Assembly (NCBI GenBank): GCA_030849075.1
Contig: JASAOO010003530.1
Coordinates: 1 to 64,000, forward strand
Origin: Zelonia costaricensis
Lineage: Eukaryota > Euglenozoa > Kinetoplastea > Trypanosomatida > Trypanosomatidae
Length of the DNA stretch: 64,000 nucleotides
Direction of reading: 5' to 3'
Positions 21,486 through 31,094 of the stretch are shown here, one piece after another. How positions within the stretch are numbered: the first letter of the stretch is position 1; every line of letters starts with the position of its first letter. The notes below the pieces were generated by a model. The model was not told the origin of the DNA. It ran no database searches and saw nothing but the letters and a program-made list of their open reading frames with translations. A program made the position numbers and the translations under genes.

Positions 21486-23273
21486 TGACGCACACAGAGA
21501 AGAAAAGCGAGACGGGCTGGCCGGACAGCCTCCAGACACGGAAAAAGAAGTTGAAAGACTGGAGAAGCTCAAAATACTTGCAGGAGAAGTCACAGAAAAA
21601 AAAAAGAAACTACACACAGGAGGCACGAGGTGTGGCAAAGACAAGACGCAGTCAAGCACAGCTGGGACGAGACACGCCCAAACACGCGCAACTACACGCA
21701 CACACGCTACGCAACACGCACGCACGCGGTGCGGTGGTGAAGAGTAGAGGAGGTGGTACGCGTGCTGGCGCGCTTTAAGAGCTCCCTCGATTACACGGTC
21801 CTGGTGAGAGCCGTTGGTTCTGCACGTGCAGGAGAAAAAAGAAAACGGAGAGGCCTAATACAGCACCACACACGCTTAGCACAACTTGAAGAAAAAAAAG
21901 GGGAGGCGAAGCAGGATGCTCGTTTGCTTCGATCCAAATTTAGAAAAGGAAAAGGCAAAACAGCAGAACGCGTAATCTTGAAAGTGTAGCGGAGGACTCG
22001 GTCAGAAACCCGTTGCACTGTATTGGCGTCCGTCGACCTGCTCCTTCTTTTTTTTTTTGCAATCTCTTCTTGTGTTTTCTTTCCCACCTTTTTGGTGTTT
22101 CCTGCGTCGGTATGCGTGGTGGCGCGTCGACAGACCCCGCAGTGGCGCCAGACAACAACGCGTTGGATGGAAGAGGGGGGGGGGGCGGAAGGGACCGGAA
22201 GATGAAGGGAAGAAGTCAGGCGTGGACCATCAACCGAGGACGGCCAACACCAAACCGCAAAAAGAAGATGAGGACAATCAGAAAGTTTAAATAGAGAGGA
22301 AAAAGAAGCCGGCACACACACACACAAAGTCGGCAGAAAATAGTCACCACGCACGCAGCGTGCCCTTGCAAAGCACTGCACACAAATCACGGCGATGCAG
22401 CTGTATGTGTGTGTGTGTGTGTGTCTGTGTCTGTCTGTCTGTCTGTGAAAGACGCAGGCGAGCGGCGGGAGAGAAGGCAGGGAGGGAAGGCGGTAGGAGG
22501 GCGTGCGACAGGTGAAGCAGGGGAGGAAGCGAGAAAAGAGGCCACAAGAAAGGCACAAGGAGAAAAAGGAAAGAAGGGCGAAATCGATTCTACTTTTTGC
22601 ACGTTGGAGTTGTGCGCGGTCCACCAACCAACCCGCGCGCGCGGTCAACGCAAGGACACGAGAGGTGACAGGGAGTCGGGGTGCGAGCGTGGATTGCTTC
22701 AAGGTACTGTGTGTTTGTGTGGGTGGGTATGTGTGTGTGTGTGTGTGAGTTGATGTGTGTCTCGTGGTGGTTGCTGAAGAACACACCGCTGTCGCTCTTG
22801 ATTCCTGTTGCGTGTAAAGCTGTGTCAGGGAGGCGCAGAACGTGGGGAAAACGAAAACACAACGCGGTGATTGCGTGCCGTACGGAGTGAGCCTGCTTCA
22901 ATAAGCTCTTTGTGTACGTAGGTATATGCGTGTGATTGTGGTTGCGTGATCCGTGCAAAGGCGCGTATGCGCGTTTGTCTGCGTAGTGGGTGGAGTACTG
23001 GGTGTGTTGTGCGAGGGGAGTGGGAGTGCGGGCAGAGGGGCGGAGAGAGCAGAGGACAAGCGCGAGGAGTGGAGGGAGGCGCGCAACCACGCGAGGCGGG
23101 TCAGGAGCGATAAACATGTAAGGAAACCTCTCTGGAAGGAGAACACAAAAGAGGCGTTAGTCGATGCACACGGGGGTGCGAGTTGCGATGCAGTCATTGC
23201 CCTGTGCACCCGCCTCCCTCACGACGCACACCGCAGGCCCCAGTCCAACGCTTTCCCGCTCTATGTTTCTGCC

Positions 23274-23301
23274 TGTGTGTGTGTGTGTGTGTGTGTGTGT
23301 G
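23274..23301 (+). repeat. (TG)n dinucleotide tract
   Basis: TG repeat of about 28 nt in the presumed 3' UTR of the Snf2-family gene. Confidence 0.85.
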
Positions 23302-23693
23302 GAGCTTTAAGTTTGCAAAAAAAAACCGGAGGCGCATCAGCACCCGCTCGGAGCGTCCACGTGAGCACGCCCCGCATCGCATGCACCAAGAAGAACCGCA
23401 CAGTGCGTTGCCCGCAGCCCCCCCTCCCCTCCCCTTTACAGCCTACTGGACGTCGCGGCAACTTGGAGTTCGTCGACGACCACTGCAGCTCACGTGTTGC
23501 AGGCAGTTGTGCGAGACGGTCGTGACGCGCCCCTTCCCAGCTTCGTCCAAGCGCACAGCTGCACGACAGCGCGCTTCATCGATCCGGGTGGAGCAGCAAA
23601 ACCATGCGCCAGCTGCCACTCATCACACGCGGCCACTAATCCACACGCGCACACACACACACACACATGCACAACAACGTGTACGCAAGCGCC

Positions 23694-26600
23694 TTACACC
23701 GCAGCAGCAGGAATGCGCAACGATGCCTGTACCGCGCGGAACATCTCGTCAAGCACGCGCCGCTCCCCGTCCCGCCGCAGCAGCACCTCCTCCAGCCGCT
23801 CCCGCATCGCGAGGAGGTGCTCCGCGGGCTGCAGCTCGCGCGGCGGCGACGGCGTCCGCGGCTCGGCGTCGTCGGCGTTGGACGGGGGCGGGGAGGCGCG
23901 GCAAAGCACCGAGCCGCCACCCGCCCCGCTGCCCTCTCCCTCCGCCGTCGACTTGCCAGCCCGACCCTCCCCGGAGCTGCCATCCTCAAGCTTGAACGAG
24001 ATGTGCCGGCGCCGGCGGCGGTGTGGGGCAGCGGCAGTGGGGGCGCCGTCATGACCACCACGGCGGTGGTGGCAGGGCAGCTGATCGTCGTCCCCCTCCC
24101 CGTGGACCAGCAGCTCCCCGCTCGCTGTAGTACTCGCGGACAGGTAGGGGCTCGTGGAGGATGTGGAAGAGAACGCCAGCTGCGGATGCTGCGGCGGCAG
24201 CTGTGACACCGCAACACCCGCCTCTTCTGTGTCTTCTGCCTTCACGGGTCGAATCAGGTTAAGGGGCAGCACTGGCACGACGCCGGCGTCGGAGATGATG
24301 ACGCGGTGCAGGTCAGTTGGCGTACGCGCCGGGGCCGCAACGTCGTCGTCGTCGCCCGGCTCAGGCTCCGCCGGAGGCCCACACGCAGGCGGGTTCTTCG
24401 GGACGAGGCGCAAGGCAGCAACGGTGGAAAGGAGCGGGAAGGCTGGTGAGGGACTCGGCACCCGCGTCTCCTCCGCCGCCCCGGCGTCGCCTCCTCGCAC
24501 CCCTGCCGCGTCGCACCGCGCCAAATCGCCCTGACACAGCAGCCGCAGATCGTCGTTGCCCTCCTCCTCCTCCTCGCGATCGCCGCTCTCCCCATTCGTG
24601 TCTGCGTCCCTCTCAGCCGCACGACGGTTCTTCTCCATCGCGCCCGCATCGTCGTCCGCCGTAATCGCCGCGGCCCACTGCCGGCTCAGCTGCGAGAGGG
24701 TGCCGGCGCGGAAGAGGTGCTGCAGCGCCGCCTCCCGCTCCTGCACGGAGGAGTGGAGGTCGTAGCGGCCGGCCTGCACGATGGCGCGGCCGAGGTTGTC
24801 CTTCGCCTCGTGGATCGCAACAACGTCGCGCTCGATCGGATGGTCAATCACGAGCCGAAACACCCGCACCTCCTTCGTTTGGCCGACCCGGTACACCCGC
24901 GAGAGCGCCTGGGCGTCGCGCTGCGGGTTGTAGTCCACGTCCAGCAAGAAGACGGTGTCGGCCGCCTGCAGGTTCAGACCCACGCCACCGGCCACCTTGC
25001 TGATCAGGAAGCAGCACGGCGCCGGCGCTGCTGGGGCGGCCTCGTCCTCGTCACCCGCGCTGCCGTCTGCGTCTGGAGATGACGGCCTCGCGCCGCTGCT
25101 GCCAGATGCGCCGCCAGCTGCGGCGGCGGCGGTGGAGGCACCAAGTCGGCGGGACGAGCGCCGCGGACGCGCTGCGGCCTCGCTGCCTGGCTCGGCGTCG
25201 CCGCGGTCCTCCTGCCTGTCGCCCGCGTCGTCGTCGACGGCCGGCATGGGCGTGTTGAAGCCGCGAATGTTCGCCTCCCGCTGCTCCACCGGTGTGCGGC
25301 CATCGAGTCGCACGTACGGGATGCCGCGCATGCCGCAGAGCGTCTCCACAACGTCCAACACCAGCGTCCACCCGCAGAACACCAGGAACTTGTGCCGGGT
25401 GCGCTGCAGGAACCCCATCATGAAGTCGAGCACGAGCAGCTTTCCAGACGTTCGCACCACCTCCTCGTTCACGTAGAAGAAGGCCTGCGTCGTGTACGGG
25501 TGCAGCAGGATCTTGCGGTATTGGATGTGCGGGTTGCCCGAGAGGGCGCCGGCCTGCGCCTTCGCCTCCACCTCCGCCAGCTGGGCACGCTGGAAGGGCA
25601 GCAGCGGGCACAACACGGCGTAGTCGCGCATCGGCGGCAGCGCCGTCTTCAGGATGCTCTTCTCGCGTCGCAGAATGAAAGGCATCAGCAGCCGATGGAC
25701 GCGGCGGCACAGCAGAATGTGCAGCTCGCGGTCTTCGAGTGCGCTTGACCGACTGGCCGCGAGCAGCGCGCTGTCCAGCTGCTCAAACAAGTCGCTCGAC
25801 GCGAAGGACTGCGGGGCGAGGAAGCGCAGGAGAGAGAAGAGCTCCGTCGTATTGTTCTGAACGGGGGTGCCAGTCAGGACGAGGCGGGACAGGCAGCAGA
25901 GCTCGCACACCTTCTTGAACAGTGTACTGCGCGCACTCTTGATGCGCTGGGCCTCGTCGATGACGACGACGTGCCAGTCAACACGACGGATCTGACGCAG
26001 GGCCCCACTCAGCGGCTTCGTGAGCATGTCATGCGGAATGACCAGCACCGGCGTCTGCGACTCAGCCGTCAGCCGCGCCACATGCTGGAGAAAACTCGCC
26101 ATCCGCGTCTCCCGCTCTGTGCGCGCGCCATTCAAGACGTACACTGTGAAGCGCTCTGCCATACCGGCGCCACGGCCGCTGAAGCGGCGGAACTCGTCCG
26201 CCCAATGCGGCAGCGTGCTGAGAGGGGCGATGACGAGCACCGGCCGGAACGTGCGCTGCGCCGTCTCCAGCTGCTCATTCACCGCGGGGGAGAAGACGGG
26301 GACGGTGGTGTGCGCGGCGACCGTATGCGCCAGTCCCGCACTGCCGACTTCGATCGGGGTCGCCGTCGCCGCGGCCGCCGCCATCATCGCGGAGAGGTGC
26401 TTCGGTGGCCGACCGCGCCGCCGCCGCACGACGACGGGCGCCTGCGTCGCACTCGCGGGCACCGCAGACGGGTTTGTCCGACTGCACGCCCCCTCCACGT
26501 CATCGCCGCCATCGGCATCCACACCCTCCTCGTCCCTCTCGCTGCCGCCCTCGGCGGAGCGCTTGTGGCCCGCGAGGTGCTGCGGTGCGCATTGTCGAGG

Positions 26601-28793
26601 TGCGCGGGACGAGGCGACCGCGTCGCCAAGACCGTCGTCCAGCTGCCACAGCCAGTGCTTCACCTGCTTGACGAGCCGGATCGAGCTCCCGCACGCACGC
26701 GCGGCCGCGAGCTCCGGCGACGACGACGCCGCCACACGCGCCTCAGCGCCGCCGCCGCACACCGTCCCCGGCTCCTCCCTCTCTGGCTCTGCCCCGTCAA
26801 CACCTGCCGTCGCCGCGTCGAGGCTGCCTTCGGACCACGTGAGCCACGGCGGCAGCGACTCCGCCGCCCCGGCGCCTGCGCCGCCACGCGCCGGATCCTT
26901 GGCCTGGGGCCCCCGAGGCGCCGCTGACGAGCACGGCTGTGCCGACGTCGCCGCCGTGAGTCCCAGTGCGCGCTGGCACAGTCGGGCGTGCCGGCGCCGC
27001 AGCACGTCGAGCGGGCGCTGCACCACCTCCTCCACGAGGTCCTTGAAGCATGACAGGTACACCACCGTCTGCGCCGTCTTGCCCAGCCCCATGTCATCGG
27101 CCAGGATGCCATTCATGTGCTCGAGCACGTTCAGCCGCAGCAGCCACCGAACCCCCTCTTGCTGGTACGGCAGCAGGCGGTGCGTGAAGGCCTCCACGCT
27201 GTCGGTGGCGTCCGCGATGACAGCTTCCAGAATGGCGGGCCGGCGCGCTGCGAACGCGGCGGCACCGGCCTTCCTTGTGGTGGGGAGCACCTGCGATGCC
27301 GAGGCTAGTGGGCGGGCCTCGGCGCGGCGCGGCGCAGGCTGATGCTGTGAGGGGTGGCGGTAGGCAGCAGCGAGCTGTCGGCGCAGCGCGGCGTCGATCG
27401 AGGCAATCACGCGCAGCACCCGCCCCTCCTCCTCCGTGCTCGCATCCAGCGTCTGCAGGTACGCCGCCTCCCCGGCCGCTGCCGCATCATCGCCCTCGTC
27501 GCCTCCCGCTGAGGCGGCGTAGCCGTTGACGCGACTCTCGCTTCCGTTACCTAAACCGAAGAGCAGCCGCATGCGGGCCTCGTGCGCCTTCACGTACACT
27601 TGGTTGTACACCTCGTGCGACAGGCGGTGCTGACGCTGCCTGCGTGCTGCCTCCTTCTGCTGGCGAAGCGCGAGGGCCGTGGTGGGCGCACGCCGCGTGG
27701 ATGCCCCCACGGCCGAGCCGGGCCGCGTCTTCCCCAACGCGTTCGATGCAGACAAGGAGTGAGCCGCCATGGCAGGCGCCGGCAGCGGGGCATCGGCGCA
27801 GAATGGCGCCGTGAAGAGCGTGAGACTGCGCCGGGACGCCACCTCGGGGCCGGCGTGCGTGCGGTCATCATGGTGAATTCCATTCAGCGTGGCGGCTGCG
27901 GCGTCGCTGCGACTCGACGACGACACGGTGCCGCGCGTGGCCTCAGCCCACGCGCTGGTCTCGCTGGGCGGCGGGGAGGCGGGGCGTGCCGCGACTGCCG
28001 CACGTGACAGCACCAGGGTGTGCGAATCCTTCCCATTGGCGCCTGCATCTGCCACGGCGCTTGCCGGGCCGGCGCCGCTGTCGCTTATTGCGGTGGAAAC
28101 AGTGAGCTTCGCGGGCACCACGAGTGAGCTGCAGTTGCGTGTGACGGCGCGCCAGCGAACGCGCAGCTGAGCCGCAGACAGCCGCGCGGGCCGCCCGCTG
28201 CTGCCATTGCTGGCCTTGGCAGAGGCCGGCGAGGCGCCATTCACGGCCCCGCTTCCCGCAGGGGAGTACGCGGACGCCGCGGACTCGGCGCTAACCGCAC
28301 AAGACGTCGGCCAGGCGCCGCCGTGTGCAGCGGGTAGGCGAATCGATGGGCCGGCAGTGGTACTCGCGGCGGCCCAGTAGTCGACCGCCGCCTGCGCGCC
28401 GAACCGCATCGCCTCCACCTGCCGCGCCCCGAGTCGCCCGCGGCCGCCGACCCCACTCGCACCGCTGGTCCCGGCGCTGCTGCTCGCTGCAGACGCGTTG
28501 ATGGCCGTGAGGCTCAAGGCAGTGGCGGACGGTCCGAAGAACGCGTTGACATGGTCGCCGCCGACCCCGCCGCCACGCGGCGCTGAAGCGGTCGTGCTTG
28601 ATGTGCCAAGATGGAGCACGAGGTGTGTGGCAGGCGCGGCGCCCGTGCTGGAGGATGCGGGAAGGTCTGCGCTAGCATGTGCGGCGTCGCCCACGCTGTG
28701 CCCGGTGGGCGACTGCGGCGACGCCGGGCTCCCGCTGCCGCCTTCCTCGCCGCTCGTGAGGCCCAGCAGGCGTGCCTGCCGTCGCGTGAGCAT
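23694..28793 (-). CDS. Snf2-family DNA-dependent ATPase with AT-hook-like insertion
   Basis: A 1699-residue SWI2/SNF2-type chromatin-remodelling or DNA-translocating ATPase. Motif I is DDMGLGKT with Lys572; motif II is DEAQ (946-949) in place of the usual DEAH/DEGH; motif III LTGTPVQNN follows at about 970. A LLMPFILRREKSIL segment and the C-terminal lobe follow, with KFLVFCGWTLVLD (from about 1131), then SKVAGGVGLNLQAADTVF and LSRVYRVGQTKEV (about 1298). Motifs I and II are about 375 residues apart, far more than usual. The extra sequence contains RRRRGRPPKH, an AT-hook-like DNA-binding motif. A second insertion splits the C-terminal lobe. The first 540 and last 350 residues are Ala/Ser-rich with ordered patches. 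The ATG at 28793 excludes a repeat-coded leader. Overall it resembles the ISWI/Lsh side of the family, but the subfamily is uncertain. Confidence 0.94.
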   Translation of the reverse strand: MLTRRQARLLGLTSGEEGGSGSPASPQSPTGHSVGDAAHASADLPASSSTGAAPATHLVLHLGTSSTTASAPRGGGVGGDHVNAFFGPSATALSLTAINASAASSSAGTSGASGVGGRGRLGARQVEAMRFGAQAAVDYWAAASTTAGPSIRLPAAHGGAWPTSCAVSAESAASAYSPAGSGAVNGASPASAKASNGSSGRPARLSAAQLRVRWRAVTRNCSSLVVPAKLTVSTAISDSGAGPASAVADAGANGKDSHTLVLSRAAVAARPASPPPSETSAWAEATRGTVSSSSRSDAAAATLNGIHHDDRTHAGPEVASRRSLTLFTAPFCADAPLPAPAMAAHSLSASNALGKTRPGSAVGASTRRAPTTALALRQQKEAARRQRQHRLSHEVYNQVYVKAHEARMRLLFGLGNGSESRVNGYAASAGGDEGDDAAAAGEAAYLQTLDASTEEEGRVLRVIASIDAALRRQLAAAYRHPSQHQPAPRRAEARPLASASQVLPTTRKAGAAAFAARRPAILEAVIADATDSVEAFTHRLLPYQQEGVRWLLRLNVLEHMNGILADDMGLGKTAQTVVYLSCFKDLVEEVVQRPLDVLRRRHARLCQRALGLTAATSAQPCSSAAPRGPQAKDPARGGAGAGAAESLPPWLTWSEGSLDAATAGVDGAEPEREEPGTVCGGGAEARVAASSSPELAAARACGSSIRLVKQVKHWLWQLDDGLGDAVASSRAPRQCAPQHLAGHKRSAEGGSERDEEGVDADGGDDVEGACSRTNPSAVPASATQAPVVVRRRRGRPPKHLSAMMAAAAATATPIEVGSAGLAHTVAAHTTVPVFSPAVNEQLETAQRTFRPVLVIAPLSTLPHWADEFRRFSGRGAGMAERFTVYVLNGARTERETRMASFLQHVARLTAESQTPVLVIPHDMLTKPLSGALRQIRRVDWHVVVIDEAQRIKSARSTLFKKVCELCCLSRLVLTGTPVQNNTTELFSLLRFLAPQSFASSDLFEQLDSALLAASRSSALEDRELHILLCRRVHRLLMPFILRREKSILKTALPPMRDYAVLCPLLPFQRAQLAEVEAKAQAGALSGNPHIQYRKILLHPYTTQAFFYVNEEVVRTSGKLLVLDFMMGFLQRTRHKFLVFCGWTLVLDVVETLCGMRGIPYVRLDGRTPVEQREANIRGFNTPMPAVDDDAGDRQEDRGDAEPGSEAAARPRRSSRRLGASTAAAAAGGASGSSGARPSSPDADGSAGDEDEAAPAAPAPCCFLISKVAGGVGLNLQAADTVFLLDVDYNPQRDAQALSRVYRVGQTKEVRVFRLVIDHPIERDVVAIHEAKDNLGRAIVQAGRYDLHSSVQEREAALQHLFRAGTLSQLSRQWAAAITADDDAGAMEKNRRAAERDADTNGESGDREEEEEGNDDLRLLCQGDLARCDAAGVRGGDAGAAEETRVPSPSPAFPLLSTVAALRLVPKNPPACGPPAEPEPGDDDDVAAPARTPTDLHRVIISDAGVVPVLPLNLIRPVKAEDTEEAGVAVSQLPPQHPQLAFSSTSSTSPYLSASTTASGELLVHGEGDDDQLPCHHRRGGHDGAPTAAAPHRRRRRHISFKLEDGSSGEGRAGKSTAEGEGSGAGGGSVLCRASPPPSNADDAEPRTPSPPRELQPAEHLLAMRERLEEVLLRRDGERRVLDEMFRAVQASLRIPAAAV

Positions 28794-29754
28794 GGGTGGC
28801 GTAGGAGAGAAGGAGATACGCCGCGTTGTGTGTGTGAGGCGGAGCAGGACGGCAAGAGGGACGGCGCACGCACGGGACAAGCGGGCCGGTGTGCACAAAC
28901 TACGGGACGGCCACTGCCAAGGAACCCTCACGACAGAGCACACCAACACACACCCACACACACACGCACACACACGCAAGGTAGCTGGCCCCTCAGTAAG
29001 AGGCGCGCACTCGAGAGGAGAGTCAGAGCGCAGAGCGGCCCACGTGTGACGAGCGACACGCACGCAGAAGTAGACAGGCAGGCAGACACGCGTTGTGTGC
29101 GAGGGGGGGTTGATAGCGACGGGGGAGGCAAGATGGAATTGCGCTTGCCTCACCCCGAGAAGTGCCAGTGGGGGGGGTGTCTGCTGTGTCTCCTTCGCCG
29201 ATTACAACCACTAAGGGAGATTGGGGGGGGGGGGGATGAGCGGGGGGTGCGCTGAGGTGCCAGCTCCACCCATACTTCGCGCCTGCTTCCGTATCTCACT
29301 CACTCACTTGTGGAGTGGGGACTGTGACTGCGCGTGTACGCGTTTGCATGGGTGTGTGGGTAGGTGGATGGGAGGGGGGGGGGGTGAAGTTCGATTGAGA
29401 TCATCAGCACGACACAAAGGAGGAAACGAGTGGAGCGTGAAGCGGTGCGCAGGTGCTCGTGCAATCACGGAGCGCAACGCGGAGTGGGCAGGGACGGGCG
29501 CTACAGGAAAGCACTCGCATCGGTTTGAAGTCCGTGTACCCACACGACGTAGAACACGTTCGAAATACAACTGCTTTTCTTTTCTTTTAGAAGGCACACA
29601 AATGTGAACAACAGCAGCCCGGTGCGGCACGCCGATCGAGCATCAGCACAGCTCACAGGCACGCCACCACCACGACCTCACCCACAGGGAGAGGGAGAGA
29701 GGGTCGAAGAGAACGCACCCGCCAGCGAGGCAGTGGAGGCGGACCGAGTTTGGC
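28794..29754. other. Spacer between small mitochondrial gene and Snf2 gene
   Basis: Contains CA repeats (about 28940-28980), a 13-G run at 29223-29235 and no supportable coding sequence. The right part is the likely 3' UTR of the 157-residue gene. Confidence 0.6.
29223..29235 (+). repeat. G13 homopolymer run
   Basis: Uninterrupted run of 13 G (C-run on the sense strand), likely polymorphic in length. Confidence 0.85.
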
Positions 29755-30228
29755 TCATGAGAGCCGCTTCAGCAGCTCCGCGAGCTGTGCCGCCTCCTCC
29801 CGCTGACGCCGCACGTCGGCCTCGTCCGCCACGGCGTGCAGCTTGCCGATGATCTCCCGCTTTACCCGCATGAGCTGGTACGCCGGCAACTCCTTCGTCG
29901 TGTCGCACTCCATCAGCTGCAGCACCTCGCGCGCGTTGTCCTTCATCGAGTGCTCCTTCGCGCCCACCGCGGGCGGCAGCAGCAGGCCGCGCACGAGTCC
30001 AAAGTAGACCGTCACCCCGATGATGGCGCCGATAGCCGCGTTCGTGGCGATGTTGTTGCGCTCCAGGAAGCGATCAAGCTGCACCTTGCGCCGGTAGTAC
30101 CAGTGGTGGCGGCGCAGAACGGGATCGAGCACGTACCAGAAGGTGTACGTGGCCCACTTGAGCTTTGCCGTCGTCTCGTGTCCGATGTCGGGGACGCGGG
30201 AGCGCCGCAGCAGCGAGCGTGACAGCAT
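29755..30228 (-). CDS. Small single-pass membrane protein, probably mitochondrial
   Basis: A 157-residue protein I cannot assign to a named family. Its first 10 residues are basic and hydrophobic (MLSRSLLRRS) and could target mitochondria. An aromatic, basic stretch follows (about 26-50, with HHWYYRRK), then one predicted membrane segment (about 62-84, AAIGAIIGVTVYFGLV). The C-terminal half is charged and helical, ending in an Ala/Glu/Arg-rich amphipathic helix (about 115-156). Such an architecture fits an accessory subunit of an inner-membrane complex, but this is inference only. Sequence complexity and the sharp contrast with the flanking repeats support it as a real gene. Confidence 0.85.
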   Translation of the reverse strand: MLSRSLLRRSRVPDIGHETTAKLKWATYTFWYVLDPVLRRHHWYYRRKVQLDRFLERNNIATNAAIGAIIGVTVYFGLVRGLLLPPAVGAKEHSMKDNAREVLQLMECDTTKELPAYQLMRVKREIIGKLHAVADEADVRRQREEAAQLAELLKRLS

Positions 30229-31094
30229 CGTGATGGGGGCTTGGAAGCGGTCTAGTCCGCCGCAGTGTCCGTCACGGAGCCGTGTTAGGTGGAGGAGACT
30301 GCGCTAGCAAGTTGTTCGACTTCGTCCCCTCGTCCTCTTTGTTATTCGAGTGCTCGAGTGCAGTGGAAGGTGTGCGCTGGAGCTGTGCTGCAAGCCCCTT
30401 CCCGTGTGACTGTTTTGCTTCTTCCTGCTTCCGCTTCTGCTTCGCTTTGCGTTGCCGACGAAGCGTGCGAGCGCTGAGATGGCGTTGGTGGGGAGGCGTG
30501 TGGTGCAAGGAGGGAGAGAGGGGGAGGGGGGAGGAGTAAGAGAAGCGCAGAAAGCGCGGCTGGAGAGGTGGGCGCGACCGTCGACCGCGTGGTGCACCTT
30601 GGTCCGATCGCCGCGTGCATCGGAGGCGCACACCTCGGCGTGGCGGCGACAGCGCCGAAGCACGCCATATGTAGGAGGTCGCACAAAACAGCGTAGAACC
30701 AAACGACGCACCAGGCCTCAGTGACTGTCTCGATGATCTTTACAAGGGCGTATGCGTGTGTGGGTGTGTGTTTGTGTGCTACATCATCACAACACTGCGC
30801 CGGGAGTATTGGCACACGCGCGGGGCGAGGCCGCAGTGAAGCCCATACGCGGCTTCAAGCACCACCACCACCACCACCCCGCGTGCCGATGGCAACGCTC
30901 GTTGTCGTTTCGCTAGATGCTGAAACGCGAAGAGAAGAGACACACAAGGAGGCAGGAGAGGTGCTTGGCAGACACCGCTCATCATTCCACGAAGACACAC
31001 ACGCACACACAAACACATCCTCGCGTGTGCGTGTGCGTTGGCGTGTGACCCCTTCGCGATCATCCTCGTCTGCTTCCCTTCGCTCCACCTCTTC
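30229..31094. other. Spacer between aminopeptidase gene and 157-residue gene
   Basis: About 0.9 kb of mixed-complexity sequence with a short CA-rich patch (about 30995-31013). No gene is supported; it is probably the 3' UTR of the aminopeptidase plus the leader of the downstream gene. Confidence 0.55.

Larger units (their letters stand above)
21353..23693. other. Spacer between Snf2 gene and 810-residue gene
   Basis: About 2.3 kb without a supportable gene. It contains CA runs (about 22312-22326), TG tracts (22403-22424, 22730-22748, 23274-23301) and a T-run at about 22049-22060. The right part is probably the 3' UTR of the Snf2 gene. Confidence 0.6.
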
